Assembly (NCBI GenBank): GCA_944386325.1
Contig: CALXAP010000009.1
Span: 1 to 64,000 of the forward strand
DNA length: 64,000 nt
DNA from: an uncultured Clostridia bacterium
GTDB lineage: Bacteria; Bacillota; Clostridia; TANB77; CAG-508
Direction of reading: 5' to 3'
Of the stretch, positions 36,077 through 44,681 are shown one piece after another. The notes below the pieces were generated by a model. That model had not been told where the DNA came from and searched no databases. It worked only from the letters and a program-made list of their open reading frames with translations. The translations under genes were made by a program, and so were the position numbers. Within the stretch, counting starts at the first letter, position 1, and every line of letters starts with the position of its first letter.

Positions 36077-37185
36077 ATGAAAAAAAGAATTCTTAAAAAT
36101 ATGGACTGGGGAATACTTATATGTAGTTTAATATTATTTGCTGTAGGATTAGTTGCATTATTATCAGCAACACAAAATTCTGATTATGAAGAGTTTAGAA
36201 AACAAATACAATGGTTTTTAATATGTATACCAATATTTTTAATTGTTGTATCAATTGATTATGAGTTAATTGCAAAGTTTTCACCAATATACTATGGTAT
36301 AATTATTATTTTATTAATACTGGTGCTTTTTACAGAAGAAAAAAATGGTGCTACAAGTTGGTTTGATTTGAAATTTTTTCAATTTCAACCTGCGGAATTT
36401 GCTAAAGTTGCTATAATTTTATTTATTGCTTATATAATGACAAAATTACAAAAAAGGAAAAAAACAGATATTAATAAACCATTAAGATTGCTAGCTGTTA
36501 TAGTAAGTTTGGTAATTCCTGTTTTATTAATTGTTAAGCAGCCTGACTATGGAACTGCTATGGCTTTTATAGTAGCTTTTGCATTTATGATATTTGTTTC
36601 AGGAATATATAAAAGATATATATTTGGTGCTATTTTGGCAGTTGTAATAATTGTACCAATACTATTTATATATGTTTTACCAGATCATGCAAAAAAGAGA
36701 ATTGAAGTATTTTTAGATCCTAATTTGGATCCACGTGGTTCAGGATATAATATAATACAATCAAAACTTGCAATTGGAGCAGGACAATTGTTAGGAATGG
36801 GAATTTTTAAAGGAAATCAAACACAATTGGGATTCTTATATCCTAAGACAACAGATTTTATATATTCTGTAATAGGTGAAGAAATGGGATTTCTTGTAGC
36901 AGGTGGAGTTGTAGTAATATATGTAACTCTCATAACCCGAGCAATTTATATTGCAAAAACTGCAAAAGATGATCTGCGGTTCATATATTGCTAGTGGAAT
37001 TGCAGGGATATTTTTCTTCCATATGGCAGAAAATATTGGTATGACGATTGGATTATTGCCAATAACAGGGGTTCCACTGCCTTTTGTTAGTTATCGGTGG
37101 AAGTTCATTAATTACAAGTTTTATTTTATTAGCTTTATTAATGAATATAAGTGGAAGAAGGCAAAAGGCAATATTTGTAGAATAA
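36077..37185 (+). CDS. rodA: RodA, SEDS cell-wall polymerase, with two +1 shifts at CGG codons
   Basis: A polytopic SEDS peptidoglycan glycosyltransferase for cell elongation. The zero frame is good from ATG 36077 through codon 300, then meets CGG (36977-36979) and soon TAG. Skipping C36977 gives GGT and continues [22 protein letters not shown]. After 39 codons a second CGG (37095-37097) interrupts SY|GGSS. Skipping C37095 restores the conserved [13 protein letters not shown] and ends at TAA 37183-37185. The total is about 368 residues, normal for RodA. Two interruptions in an essential gene, each mended by the same rule, argue against decay. It directly follows minDE. Confidence 0.92.
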
Positions 37186-37194
37186 GGAGTATAT

Positions 37195-38172
37195 ATGTAT
37201 TTGCATAAATTAAAAATAAAAAATATTGAGCTAGAAAATAATATTTTTCTAGCTCCAATGGCAGGTATAACAGACCTGCCATTTAGATTGATATGTAAAG
37301 AATTCAGGCCAGGTCTAGTATTTACTGAGATGATTAGTAGTAAGGGAATATTTTATAATGATGAAAAAACAATAAAATTAATGAATATGGAAGGTGAAAA
37401 AAGACCTGTTGCAGTTCAGATTTTTGGAAGTGACTTAGATGCTATAAAATGTGCAACAAAATATGTGTCTAAATATGCTGATATTATTGATATAAATATG
37501 GGATGTCCTGCACCAAAAGTTGTAAAAAATGGAGATGGAAGCAGATTATTATTAAATTTAGAGTTAATAGGAAAAATTGTAGAAACTGCTGTGAAAAATA
37601 GCAATGGAATTCCTATAAGTGTAAAAATAAGAAAAGGCTGGGATAAAGAAAACATTGTAGCTATTGAAGCAGCTAAGATTATAGAATCAGCGGGAGCTTC
37701 AATGATAACTATACATGGTAGAACAAGAGATGAATATTATTCAGGTAATGTAGACTTAGAAATAATAAAAAAAGTAAAAGAATCAGTTAATATTCCTGTA
37801 ATAGGAAATGGTGATATAATAGATGAAAATTCAGCAGTTAGAATGTTCGAATATACTGGAGTAGATGGAATTATGATTGGCAGAGGAGCTTTAGGAAATC
37901 CATGGATATTTGACAAAATAGTATATTATTTAAAAACTGGAAAGTATAAAAATAACGTAACAAATAATGAAAAATTGAATATTATTTTAAAACATTTAGA
38001 TTTGTTAGTAAAAGAAAAAGGTGAAACAATTGCTGTAAAAGAAATGAGAAAGCATATAGGATGGTATATTAAAAATTTAAAAAATTCTAGTAAAATAAGA
38101 GGAATTATAAATACTATAAATGATAGGAAAAGCTTAGAGTATTATTTGATAGAATACTTTAAATCTATTTGA
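37195..38172 (+). CDS. dusB: tRNA-dihydrouridine synthase
   Basis: A 325-residue FMN-dependent enzyme that reduces uridine in tRNA D-loops. The FMN barrel begins [18 protein letters not shown]. The catalytic Cys lies in [10 protein letters not shown] (near 102), and FMN/tRNA motifs include [20 protein letters not shown] and [21 protein letters not shown] precedes ATG 37195. It lies ten bases after rodA and is probably co-transcribed with it. Confidence 0.93.
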   Translation: MYLHKLKIKNIELENNIFLAPMAGITDLPFRLICKEFRPGLVFTEMISSKGIFYNDEKTIKLMNMEGEKRPVAVQIFGSDLDAIKCATKYVSKYADIIDINMGCPAPKVVKNGDGSRLLLNLELIGKIVETAVKNSNGIPISVKIRKGWDKENIVAIEAAKIIESAGASMITIHGRTRDEYYSGNVDLEIIKKVKESVNIPVIGNGDIIDENSAVRMFEYTGVDGIMIGRGALGNPWIFDKIVYYLKTGKYKNNVTNNEKLNIILKHLDLLVKEKGETIAVKEMRKHIGWYIKNLKNSSKIRGIINTINDRKSLEYYLIEYFKSI

Positions 38173-38175
38173 ATA

Positions 38176-38216
38176 AAAATGGTAAGAGAATAATTTTATT
38201 TTCTTACTATTTTTTT
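38176..38216 (+). terminator. Terminator after dus
   Basis: A 13-bp stem (38176-38188 with 38202-38214, one G-U) followed by Ts. Confidence 0.75.
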
Positions 38217-38228
38217 GGGAGGATAATA

Positions 38229-38870
38229 GTGAAAAATATTAAAAAAGTATTTGTATTTGTAATCTTAATTATTTTATTTTTAAGTATAGTTTTTTTTATA
38301 AAAATTTATTATAAAAATATGATTATTGGCAATAATATAAGTAGCAAATCTACACAACAAATTGTAGATAATATTTTAAATATTAAATCCTATGATTCGA
38401 ATATAACAGTAAAAATAATTAGTAATAAAAATGAAAATACATATGTTATAAATCAAACTAATATAGGTGATAGATTATTTAAACAAGAAATATTAGAACC
38501 TGAAAATATAAGTGGAACAATAATTATGTATGATAATGGAAAATTAAATATAAAAAATACAAAATTAAATTTGAATAAAATATATGAAGATTATAAATAT
38601 ATTACAAATAATCAATTATTATTAAATTCATTTATAGAAGATTATAAAAATGGAGATATAACAAATATAGAAGAAAATGAAAATAATATAATATTAACTG
38701 CTCAAACAGATATAAATAAATATATTGTTTCCAAAAATTTAATAATTGATAAAAACACAGGAAAACCAAGAGAATTACAAATAAAAGATGGTTCACAAAA
38801 TACACTAGTTTACATATTATATAATAGGATAGAGGTTAATGGAATAAAAGAAGATAAAGTATTATCTTAA
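38229..38870 (+). CDS. GerS-related exported protein
   Basis: A 213-residue protein with a signal anchor (about 6-27) and a beta-rich extracytoplasmic domain (TVKIISNKNENTYVINQ..., GTIIMYDNGKLNIKN). GTG 38229 follows GGGAGGA; the longer frame from 38169 overlaps dus. It resembles LolA-fold proteins related to the germination lipoprotein GerS, though no lipobox cysteine is seen. Function is uncertain. Confidence 0.55.
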   Translation: MKNIKKVFVFVILIILFLSIVFFIKIYYKNMIIGNNISSKSTQQIVDNILNIKSYDSNITVKIISNKNENTYVINQTNIGDRLFKQEILEPENISGTIIMYDNGKLNIKNTKLNLNKIYEDYKYITNNQLLLNSFIEDYKNGDITNIEENENNIILTAQTDINKYIVSKNLIIDKNTGKPRELQIKDGSQNTLVYILYNRIEVNGIKEDKVLS

Positions 38871-38948
38871 ATATAAATTAACTTCTACAATATTTAAAAT
38901 ATAACAAAATATAAATTCTAAATATGGAAATTAGTAGGAGTGAATACT

Positions 38949-39299
38949 ATGATAATAAAAAGAGGAGATATGTTTTATGCAGATTTAAGTCCTGTTGTAG
39001 GTTCAGAACAAGGAGGAATACGACCAGTATTAATTATACAAAATGACTTAGGGAATAAATATAGTCCTACTGTTATAGCAGCAGCAATAACATCTCAAAT
39101 GAATAAAAATAAATTACCTACACATATAGAAATAGACTCAGAAGAATTTGGATTAAAGTCTGATTCTGTAATTTTAACAGAACAAATAAGAACTATTGAT
39201 AAAAGTAGACTTAAAGAGAAAATTGGACATATAGATGATGAAAATATTATGAATAAAATAAATAGTGCTTTAGGAGTAAGTTTTGGTTTAGGAGAATAG
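38949..39299 (+). CDS. MazF/PemK-type mRNA endoribonuclease, no visible antitoxin gene
   Basis: A 116-residue toxin-type RNase. ATG 38949 follows AGTAGGAGTG. The fold signature is [19 protein letters not shown] with the active-site Arg in [11 protein letters not shown], later [10 protein letters not shown] and [13 protein letters not shown], very close to B. subtilis NdoA/MazF. It would cleave mRNA at short specific sites. The antitoxin usually encoded just upstream is absent; the neighbour is a GerS-like gene. CGA is used for the conserved Arg. Confidence 0.9.
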   Translation: MIIKRGDMFYADLSPVVGSEQGGIRPVLIIQNDLGNKYSPTVIAAAITSQMNKNKLPTHIEIDSEEFGLKSDSVILTEQIRTIDKSRLKEKIGHIDDENIMNKINSALGVSFGLGE

Positions 39300-39395
39300 T
39301 TGGGTGAACACTAATCTGCAACCAAATGTTGCAATGAATAGTGAATGGTGAATAATTAATAATGAATAATTTATTTTGCAGAGTAAGTAAAAGAA

Positions 39396-39530
39396 TTTAT
39401 GGAATATTATTATATTAAATTCTATAAATTATAATACAAAAAAATCTATTGGTATAGTTCAAGTTGTAAGGGGCGAACAGTGTTCGCCCGCTATACAAAG
39501 TTATTTCTCGAAAAATTGAATATATAATTA
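39396..39530 (+). repeat. MITE right terminus plus REP-like hairpin
   Basis: A degenerate right terminus (AATATTATTATATTAAATTC) leads to hairpin core 39471-39489 (GGGCGAAC-AGT-GTTCGCCC). The preceding bases 39310-39370 hold GCAAC/GTTGC and GTGAATAGTGAATGG simple repeats also seen near 550 and 56820. No gene is seen in 39300-39653. Confidence 0.7.
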
Positions 39531-39653
39531 TATAAGATGTCAATACTAACTAATGAACAGTTATAAGATAAAGAATTTGTTATAATAATATTGTAAGAAT
39601 CTTCATGTTATGATAAGATATAGTAAATTTATGAATAAAAAAGAGGGAATTAG

Positions 39654-41301
39654 ATGGAGAAGAAAAAAAATTTAGCTTTTAATATTTTTGCTATTATTTT
39701 AATAGCTGTATTTTGTATGGCAATAACACCAGTTACTTTACAAAATGATACATATTATACTATTAAAATAGGTGAATATATTGCACAAAATGGAATATCA
39801 GTTTTAGCAAATGGAATAGATCCTTTTTCATGGCACGAAGGTTTACCATATACTTTTCCACATTGGTTATATGATTTAGGAATATTTGAAATATATAATA
39901 TAGGTGGATTTGATGGAATATATATATCAACACTTATATTATCTTGTATACTAGGAATTGCAGTTTATTTCGTAAATTCAAGATTAACTAAAAATAATGT
40001 ATTATCTTTTTTTATAACAATACGGTGTAATGTATTTTATGAAATCATATGTAGCAGCTAGAGCACAACTTGTTACATTTATTTTGTTTGTTATTACTAT
40101 ATATTTTATAGAAAAATTTTTGGAATCTAAGAAAAAGCGATATGCTGTTGGCTTAATAATAATTCCAATACTTATTGCAAATCTTCATTCAGCAGTATGG
40201 CCATTTTATTTTGTTTTATTCTTACCTTATATTGGTGAATATATAGTATCATTATTTGGTAATGCAAATTATATGAGAATAATAAAAATAAAATTTTTAA
40301 AACTAAAATCAAAGAAAAAGAATTTGAGTGAGGAAAAATTAAAAAATATTCAAGCTAGAATTGCTGCACTTGAAGCTGAAATAATTATACAAAAAGAAAA
40401 CACAAATAAACGTAGAGAAAAATCATATAAAATAATTATAGAAAAAAATGATAATGTAAAGGCTTTAATACTAATAATGATTATTTGTGCATTTACAGGA
40501 CTACTTACCCCACTTGGTGATACTCCATATACATATTTATTAAAAACAGTTGAAGGAAATACAATGGATAATATAAATGAACATTTGCCACTTACATTAA
40601 TTAATTCAAAAGATTTCTTATGCTTAATAATAGTATTTTTAGCTATATTGTTATTTACAGATACAAAAATTAAATTAAGAGATCTGTTTATGATTGGAGG
40701 ATTGCTATTACTAGCTTTAAGCTCTAGAAGGCAAATTTCGATGTTTGTATTAATTGGATCAGTTATTTTAACTAGATTAGTAACAGCATTATTTGATAAA
40801 TATGATCCGACAGGTTTTGATAAACTGAAAAACTTTATACTCAAAGCAGAGGGAGTTATTATTACAGCAGGTATAATTCTAATTATAAGTATTTATATGT
40901 TTAAGCCAAAGGTAAATAATCAATACATAAGTGAAAGTTCATATCCAGTAGCTGCATCAAATTATATATTAGAAAATGTAGATGTAGAAAATATGAGAAT
41001 ATATAATGAATATAATTATGGTAGTTATTTATTATTTAGGGGAATACCAGTATTTATAGATTCAAGAGCTGATTTATATGCACCTGAATTTAATGGTGAA
41101 AAAGATATATTTTCAGATTTTATTAATATTTCTAACATAAGTGTATACTATGAAAATAAATTTAAAGAATATGAAATAACACATGTTTTAGTTTATAAAA
41201 ATGCTAAATTGAATATGTTCTTGTCTAGAAATTCAGATTATAAATTATTATATAATGATGATTATTTTTATTTTTATGAAAGATTAGCAAGTAATGATTA
41301 A
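39654..41301 (+). CDS. Polytopic membrane protein (glycosyltransferase-like), with a +1 shift at a CGG codon
   Basis: A multi-span membrane protein of about 548 residues. The zero frame from ATG 39654 runs 123 codons to FFITI, then CGG (40023-40025), and stops at 40059-40061. Skipping C40023 gives GGT and continues GVMYFMKSYVAARAQL through 41301. The combined protein has about ten membrane segments, a coiled-coil insert (about 225-270) and a C-terminal extracytoplasmic part (NYGSYLLFRGIPVFIDSRAD). The architecture resembles GT-C/mannosyltransferase-like proteins, but substrate and role are unknown. It lies upstream of lspA. Confidence 0.8.
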
Positions 41302-41320
41302 TTACTAGTTGGAGGTTCAT

Positions 41321-41842
41321 ATGGAGGAAAAACTAAAGAAAAGTTGGATAAAAATTATTGGGTTTATAATATTATTTATATTATTAATGCAAATAGTAAA
41401 TATAATAGTAATAAATAATCTTACTGAAAGTAAAGTATTAATAGATGGTTTCCTTAGTTTAACATATTATGAAAATACAGGTGGTGCTTTTGGAGTTGGA
41501 CAAGGTGATACTATAGGTTTTGCATTAATTAGTATAATTGTAATTGCTATAATAATAAGATTTATGGTTTTGCAAAAAGATAGAATAGACAAAAAAACAA
41601 TGATTGCCTTAGAATTAATAATTGCAGGGGGAGTTAGTAATTTAATTGATAGATTATTTAGAGGCTTTGTAGTAGATTACATAGATATAAATCAATTAAT
41701 GAGTTTTCCAATTTTCAATTTAGCAGATTTATGTATAAGTATTGGTTGGATTATTCTTGTAATATCAATAATAAGATTTTGGTTTAAAGAAGTTAGAACT
41801 TTAGAAAAAAATAAAAATAAAGAAAATGAAAATAAGACATAG
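41321..41842 (+). CDS. lspA: Signal peptidase II
   Basis: A 173-residue membrane aspartic protease that removes lipoprotein signal peptides. ATG 41321 follows GGAGG. Four membrane segments are visible. The catalytic aspartates lie in VSNLIDR...VVDYID and FNLADLCI, and NTGGAFGV matches the conserved Asn-Thr-Gly-Ala-Phe stretch. It is followed by two pseudouridine synthase genes, the common lspA-rluD order. Confidence 0.95.
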   Translation: MEEKLKKSWIKIIGFIILFILLMQIVNIIVINNLTESKVLIDGFLSLTYYENTGGAFGVGQGDTIGFALISIIVIAIIIRFMVLQKDRIDKKTMIALELIIAGGVSNLIDRLFRGFVVDYIDINQLMSFPIFNLADLCISIGWIILVISIIRFWFKEVRTLEKNKNKENENKT

Positions 41843-41860
41843 TTTTTTGCTATGTCTTTA
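41834..41860 (+). terminator. Terminator overlapping the lspA stop
   Basis: A 9-bp stem AAGACATAG (41834-41842) with CTATGTCTT (41850-41858). The downstream tail is only weakly T-rich, so it may be partial. Confidence 0.6.
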
Positions 41861-41910
41861 AAAATAATATAAAATTTGAAGGAAATTGTGTATTTTAGAA
41901 AGGATTTAAA

Positions 41911-42822
41911 ATGAACAAATATATAGTAAAAAAAGAAGACGAAAATAAAAGAATAGATAAATTGATAGCAGAAGTTTATAAAGATATTTCTAGAATGACA
42001 ATACAAAGATTAATAAATGATGGAAAACTAAAAATTAATAATAAGAATGTAAAAGTTTCTTATAAAGTTAGTGAAGGGGATATCATAGAGTTTGATTTGC
42101 AAGAGCCAGAGGAAATAGATATAAAAGCTCAAGATATTCCAATTAATGTTATTTATGAAGATGAGGATATAATTGTAATAAATAAAGAAAAAGGTATGGT
42201 AGTACATCCTGGAAATGGTAGGACAGAAGATACTTTAGTTAATGCATTAATGCAAAAGTGTAAAAATAGCTTATCTGGTATAGGAGGTAAAATTAGACCA
42301 GGTATTGTTCATAGATTAGATAAAGATACATCTGGTATAATTATTGTTGCTAAAAATGATAAAGCACATATAAATTTATCTGAACAGATAAAAAATAGAA
42401 AAGTAAATAAGTATTATATTGCATTAGTAAGGGGAAATGTTATAGAAAACAATGCAACAATAAATATGCCAATTGCAAGAAGTACAAAGGATAGAAAGAA
42501 AATGGCTGTAAGTGAAAAAGGAAAGGAAGCTATTACACATTTTAATGTTTTAAAAAGATATAATGGATATACTTTATTAAAGCTTAAAATAGATACAGGA
42601 AGAACCCATCAAATAAGGGTTCATTTAGCTGAAATTGGACATCCTGTTGTTGGTGACGAAGTGTATTCAAATGGGAAAAATAAATTTGGAGTAAAAGGAC
42701 AATGTTTGCATGCTAAAAGGATTGAATTTGTGCATCCTACAAGTAATAAAAAAATGGTTTTAGAAGCGGAACTTCCAAAATATTTTAAGGATATTTTAGA
42801 AAAATTAGACAAAGAGGAATAG
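41911..42822 (+). CDS. RluD-family pseudouridine synthase
   Basis: A 303-residue RNA-modifying enzyme with an N-terminal S4 RNA-binding domain (about 12-75, RIDKLIAEVY...SRMTIQRLI). The catalytic domain has the Asp in HRLDKDTSGI (near 136-145) and conserved TGRTHQIRVH and HAKRIEF motifs. It probably modifies 23S rRNA uridines; the exact sites are inferred. Its stop overlaps the candidate GTG start of the next synthase by one base. Confidence 0.92.
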   Translation: MNKYIVKKEDENKRIDKLIAEVYKDISRMTIQRLINDGKLKINNKNVKVSYKVSEGDIIEFDLQEPEEIDIKAQDIPINVIYEDEDIIVINKEKGMVVHPGNGRTEDTLVNALMQKCKNSLSGIGGKIRPGIVHRLDKDTSGIIIVAKNDKAHINLSEQIKNRKVNKYYIALVRGNVIENNATINMPIARSTKDRKKMAVSEKGKEAITHFNVLKRYNGYTLLKLKIDTGRTHQIRVHLAEIGHPVVGDEVYSNGKNKFGVKGQCLHAKRIEFVHPTSNKKMVLEAELPKYFKDILEKLDKEE

Positions 42823-42833
42823 TGATTAATTAT

Positions 42834-43547
42834 ATGGAAAAGATAAGATTACAAAAATTTTTAGCTGAATGTGGAATAGCTTCAAGAAGAAAAGCTGAAG
42901 AGTATATTATTGAAGGACGAGTAAAAGTAAATGGTAAAATACAAACAGAGTTGGGAACAAAAATTAATCCTGAAGTAGATAAAGTATATTTTGATGAAGA
43001 ATTAATAATAAAAAATGATGAAAAAGTATATATATTATTAAATAAGCCGATTGGATATGTTACAACAGTAAAAGATCAATTTAATAGGGATACTGTTATG
43101 GATTTAGTAAAAATTGATAAGAAAGTAGTACCTGTTGGAAGATTAGATATGTATACTTCTGGTGCATTAATACTTACAAATGATGGTGATTTTGTGTATA
43201 AAGTAACTCATCCAAAACATGAAGTTGATAAAACTTATAATGTTACTATAAAAGGGGATATATCAATAGATGAAATTGAAATGTTAAGGAAGGGAGTTAT
43301 TATTGATGGATATAAAACTAAAAGTGCTAAAGTTAGAATTTTAAAGAAAGTAGAAGATAAAAATCTAACAAGAATTGAAGTGATAATTCATGAGGGGAGA
43401 AATAGGCAAATAAGAAAAATGTTTAAAAGTATTAATAAAAGTGTTGTTGCATTACATAGAAGTAAAATAGGGAATATTAGTGTAAATGATATGAAGATAG
43501 GAAAATGGAGATATTTATCACAAGATGAGGTTAATAGTTTATTATAA
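42834..43547 (+). CDS. rluB: RluB/RsuA-family pseudouridine synthase
   Basis: A 237-residue rRNA pseudouridine synthase. The S4 domain begins IRLQKFLAECGIASRRKAEE. The catalytic Asp is in VGRLDMYTSGALILTNDG, and GRNRQIRKM is conserved. ATG 42834 fits the family N-terminus, but GTG 42822, five bases after GAGG and overlapping the previous stop, is equally possible and adds four residues. Translation is probably coupled to the upstream gene. Confidence 0.92.
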   Translation: MEKIRLQKFLAECGIASRRKAEEYIIEGRVKVNGKIQTELGTKINPEVDKVYFDEELIIKNDEKVYILLNKPIGYVTTVKDQFNRDTVMDLVKIDKKVVPVGRLDMYTSGALILTNDGDFVYKVTHPKHEVDKTYNVTIKGDISIDEIEMLRKGVIIDGYKTKSAKVRILKKVEDKNLTRIEVIIHEGRNRQIRKMFKSINKSVVALHRSKIGNISVNDMKIGKWRYLSQDEVNSLL

Positions 43548-43638
43548 TTGGACAAATACTAGTAAATATGGTAAAATATTATAGAAGATTAAATTTAAAG
43601 GTTATTGAAATTAATACCTTTTAAGGGAGGAATGTATT

Positions 43639-44577
43639 ATGGTAAAAGATTCTGAGATAAAAACATCAATTTCACCTTTTGCAATAAGAGAAGGTGAGGT
43701 AAAAAATTTTGATGGTAAAGATGGATATGTATCAATGAACCAAATAATATATAAAATTAATTTAGGACATATAAATGAGGTTCATTTTAAGATTATGGAA
43801 TTAGTAAATAAATTTGAATTTATTACTTCAAGGCAATTGTTTCAAATGTTAGAGTATATGAATGTAGATATAAAATCACAGGAAAAATTAAATAATAAAT
43901 TAGAGCAATTGGTAAAAAGCAAAATTTTAACAAGATATTATTTTTCATCTGAAGAAGGAAAATGTATATATAGAATATATTGTTTAGAGAAAATGGGAAA
44001 ATACTTATTAAATTCAAAAGAGATTGAATGTAGATGGCAACCAACAGATAATACAAAACCAGTAGCTTTAATAAAGAAAAGATTAGCAGGAAATCAAGCA
44101 ATTATTGCATATATGAGAAAAGTAAAAACATTTGATTCATATTGTGTAAAACCTGTATTAAAAGCAAAACAATTGGGTAAAGTTTTCAAACCATATGGAG
44201 GTAGTGTTAAATTATCTAAAAATGGTAAGTCAATAGATTTCTTATTTGAAGTAGTAAGAAGAGAAGAAGATTGGGAAAAAAGATTAGATGAAAGAATGAG
44301 ACTTTATAAAGATTTTTATGAGAATTTTGTTCCTAACGATTCAGATTTTGAAAGACCACCACAATTAGTTTTCATTTGTGAAGATGATAAACATATGGTA
44401 GAAGTATTTAGAGAAATTGTAAAAAATAAATTAGAAATACCTAAATTACAATTATTTTTTACAACAGATTTAAAACAAAATGAAGAATCTTTGAAAAAGT
44501 CAATGTATGAATTTAGATTAGATGAGGAAACAAAAAAATATAAAATGGAGAATGTAGAAATAAAATTATTAGATTAG
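43639..44577 (+). CDS. Winged-helix protein resembling replication-relaxation proteins
   Basis: A 312-residue protein starting at ATG 43639 behind GGGAGG. Residues about 35-125 look like a winged helix (HFKIMELVNKFEFITSRQL...KILTRYYFS). The C-terminal half (about 150-300) resembles the protein partner domain of the replication-relaxation family, with VKLSKNGKSIDFLFEV and PQLVFICEDD. It faces, tail to tail, a VirD4-like ATPase gene, suggesting a shared DNA-transfer or chromosomal role. Function is not established. Confidence 0.6.
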   Translation: MVKDSEIKTSISPFAIREGEVKNFDGKDGYVSMNQIIYKINLGHINEVHFKIMELVNKFEFITSRQLFQMLEYMNVDIKSQEKLNNKLEQLVKSKILTRYYFSSEEGKCIYRIYCLEKMGKYLLNSKEIECRWQPTDNTKPVALIKKRLAGNQAIIAYMRKVKTFDSYCVKPVLKAKQLGKVFKPYGGSVKLSKNGKSIDFLFEVVRREEDWEKRLDERMRLYKDFYENFVPNDSDFERPPQLVFICEDDKHMVEVFREIVKNKLEIPKLQLFFTTDLKQNEESLKKSMYEFRLDEETKKYKMENVEIKLLD

Positions 44578-44580
44578 ATA

Positions 44581-44620
44581 AAAAAATCTATAAACAAATT
44601 AATTTGTTTATAGATTTTTT
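44581..44620. terminator. Perfect 40-bp palindrome, bidirectional terminator
   Basis: 20-bp arms (44581-44600 and 44601-44620) with A and T runs at the ends serve the two convergent genes on either side. Confidence 0.85.
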
Positions 44621-44681
44621 TTATCTAATAGAAAATTACATTTCCTATAGCGAGGCTAGATTTATCTCATTATTTCTCTAT

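Noticed and set aside
36951-37208. Separate small ORF after rodA
   Set aside because: It is the +1 frame continuation of rodA between and beyond the two CGG sites; it has no ribosome site of its own and its sequence continues SEDS motifs.
44581-44620. Perfect 40-bp palindrome as a recombination or origin site
   Set aside because: It lies between convergent genes with A/T-run ends, which a bidirectional terminator explains fully.
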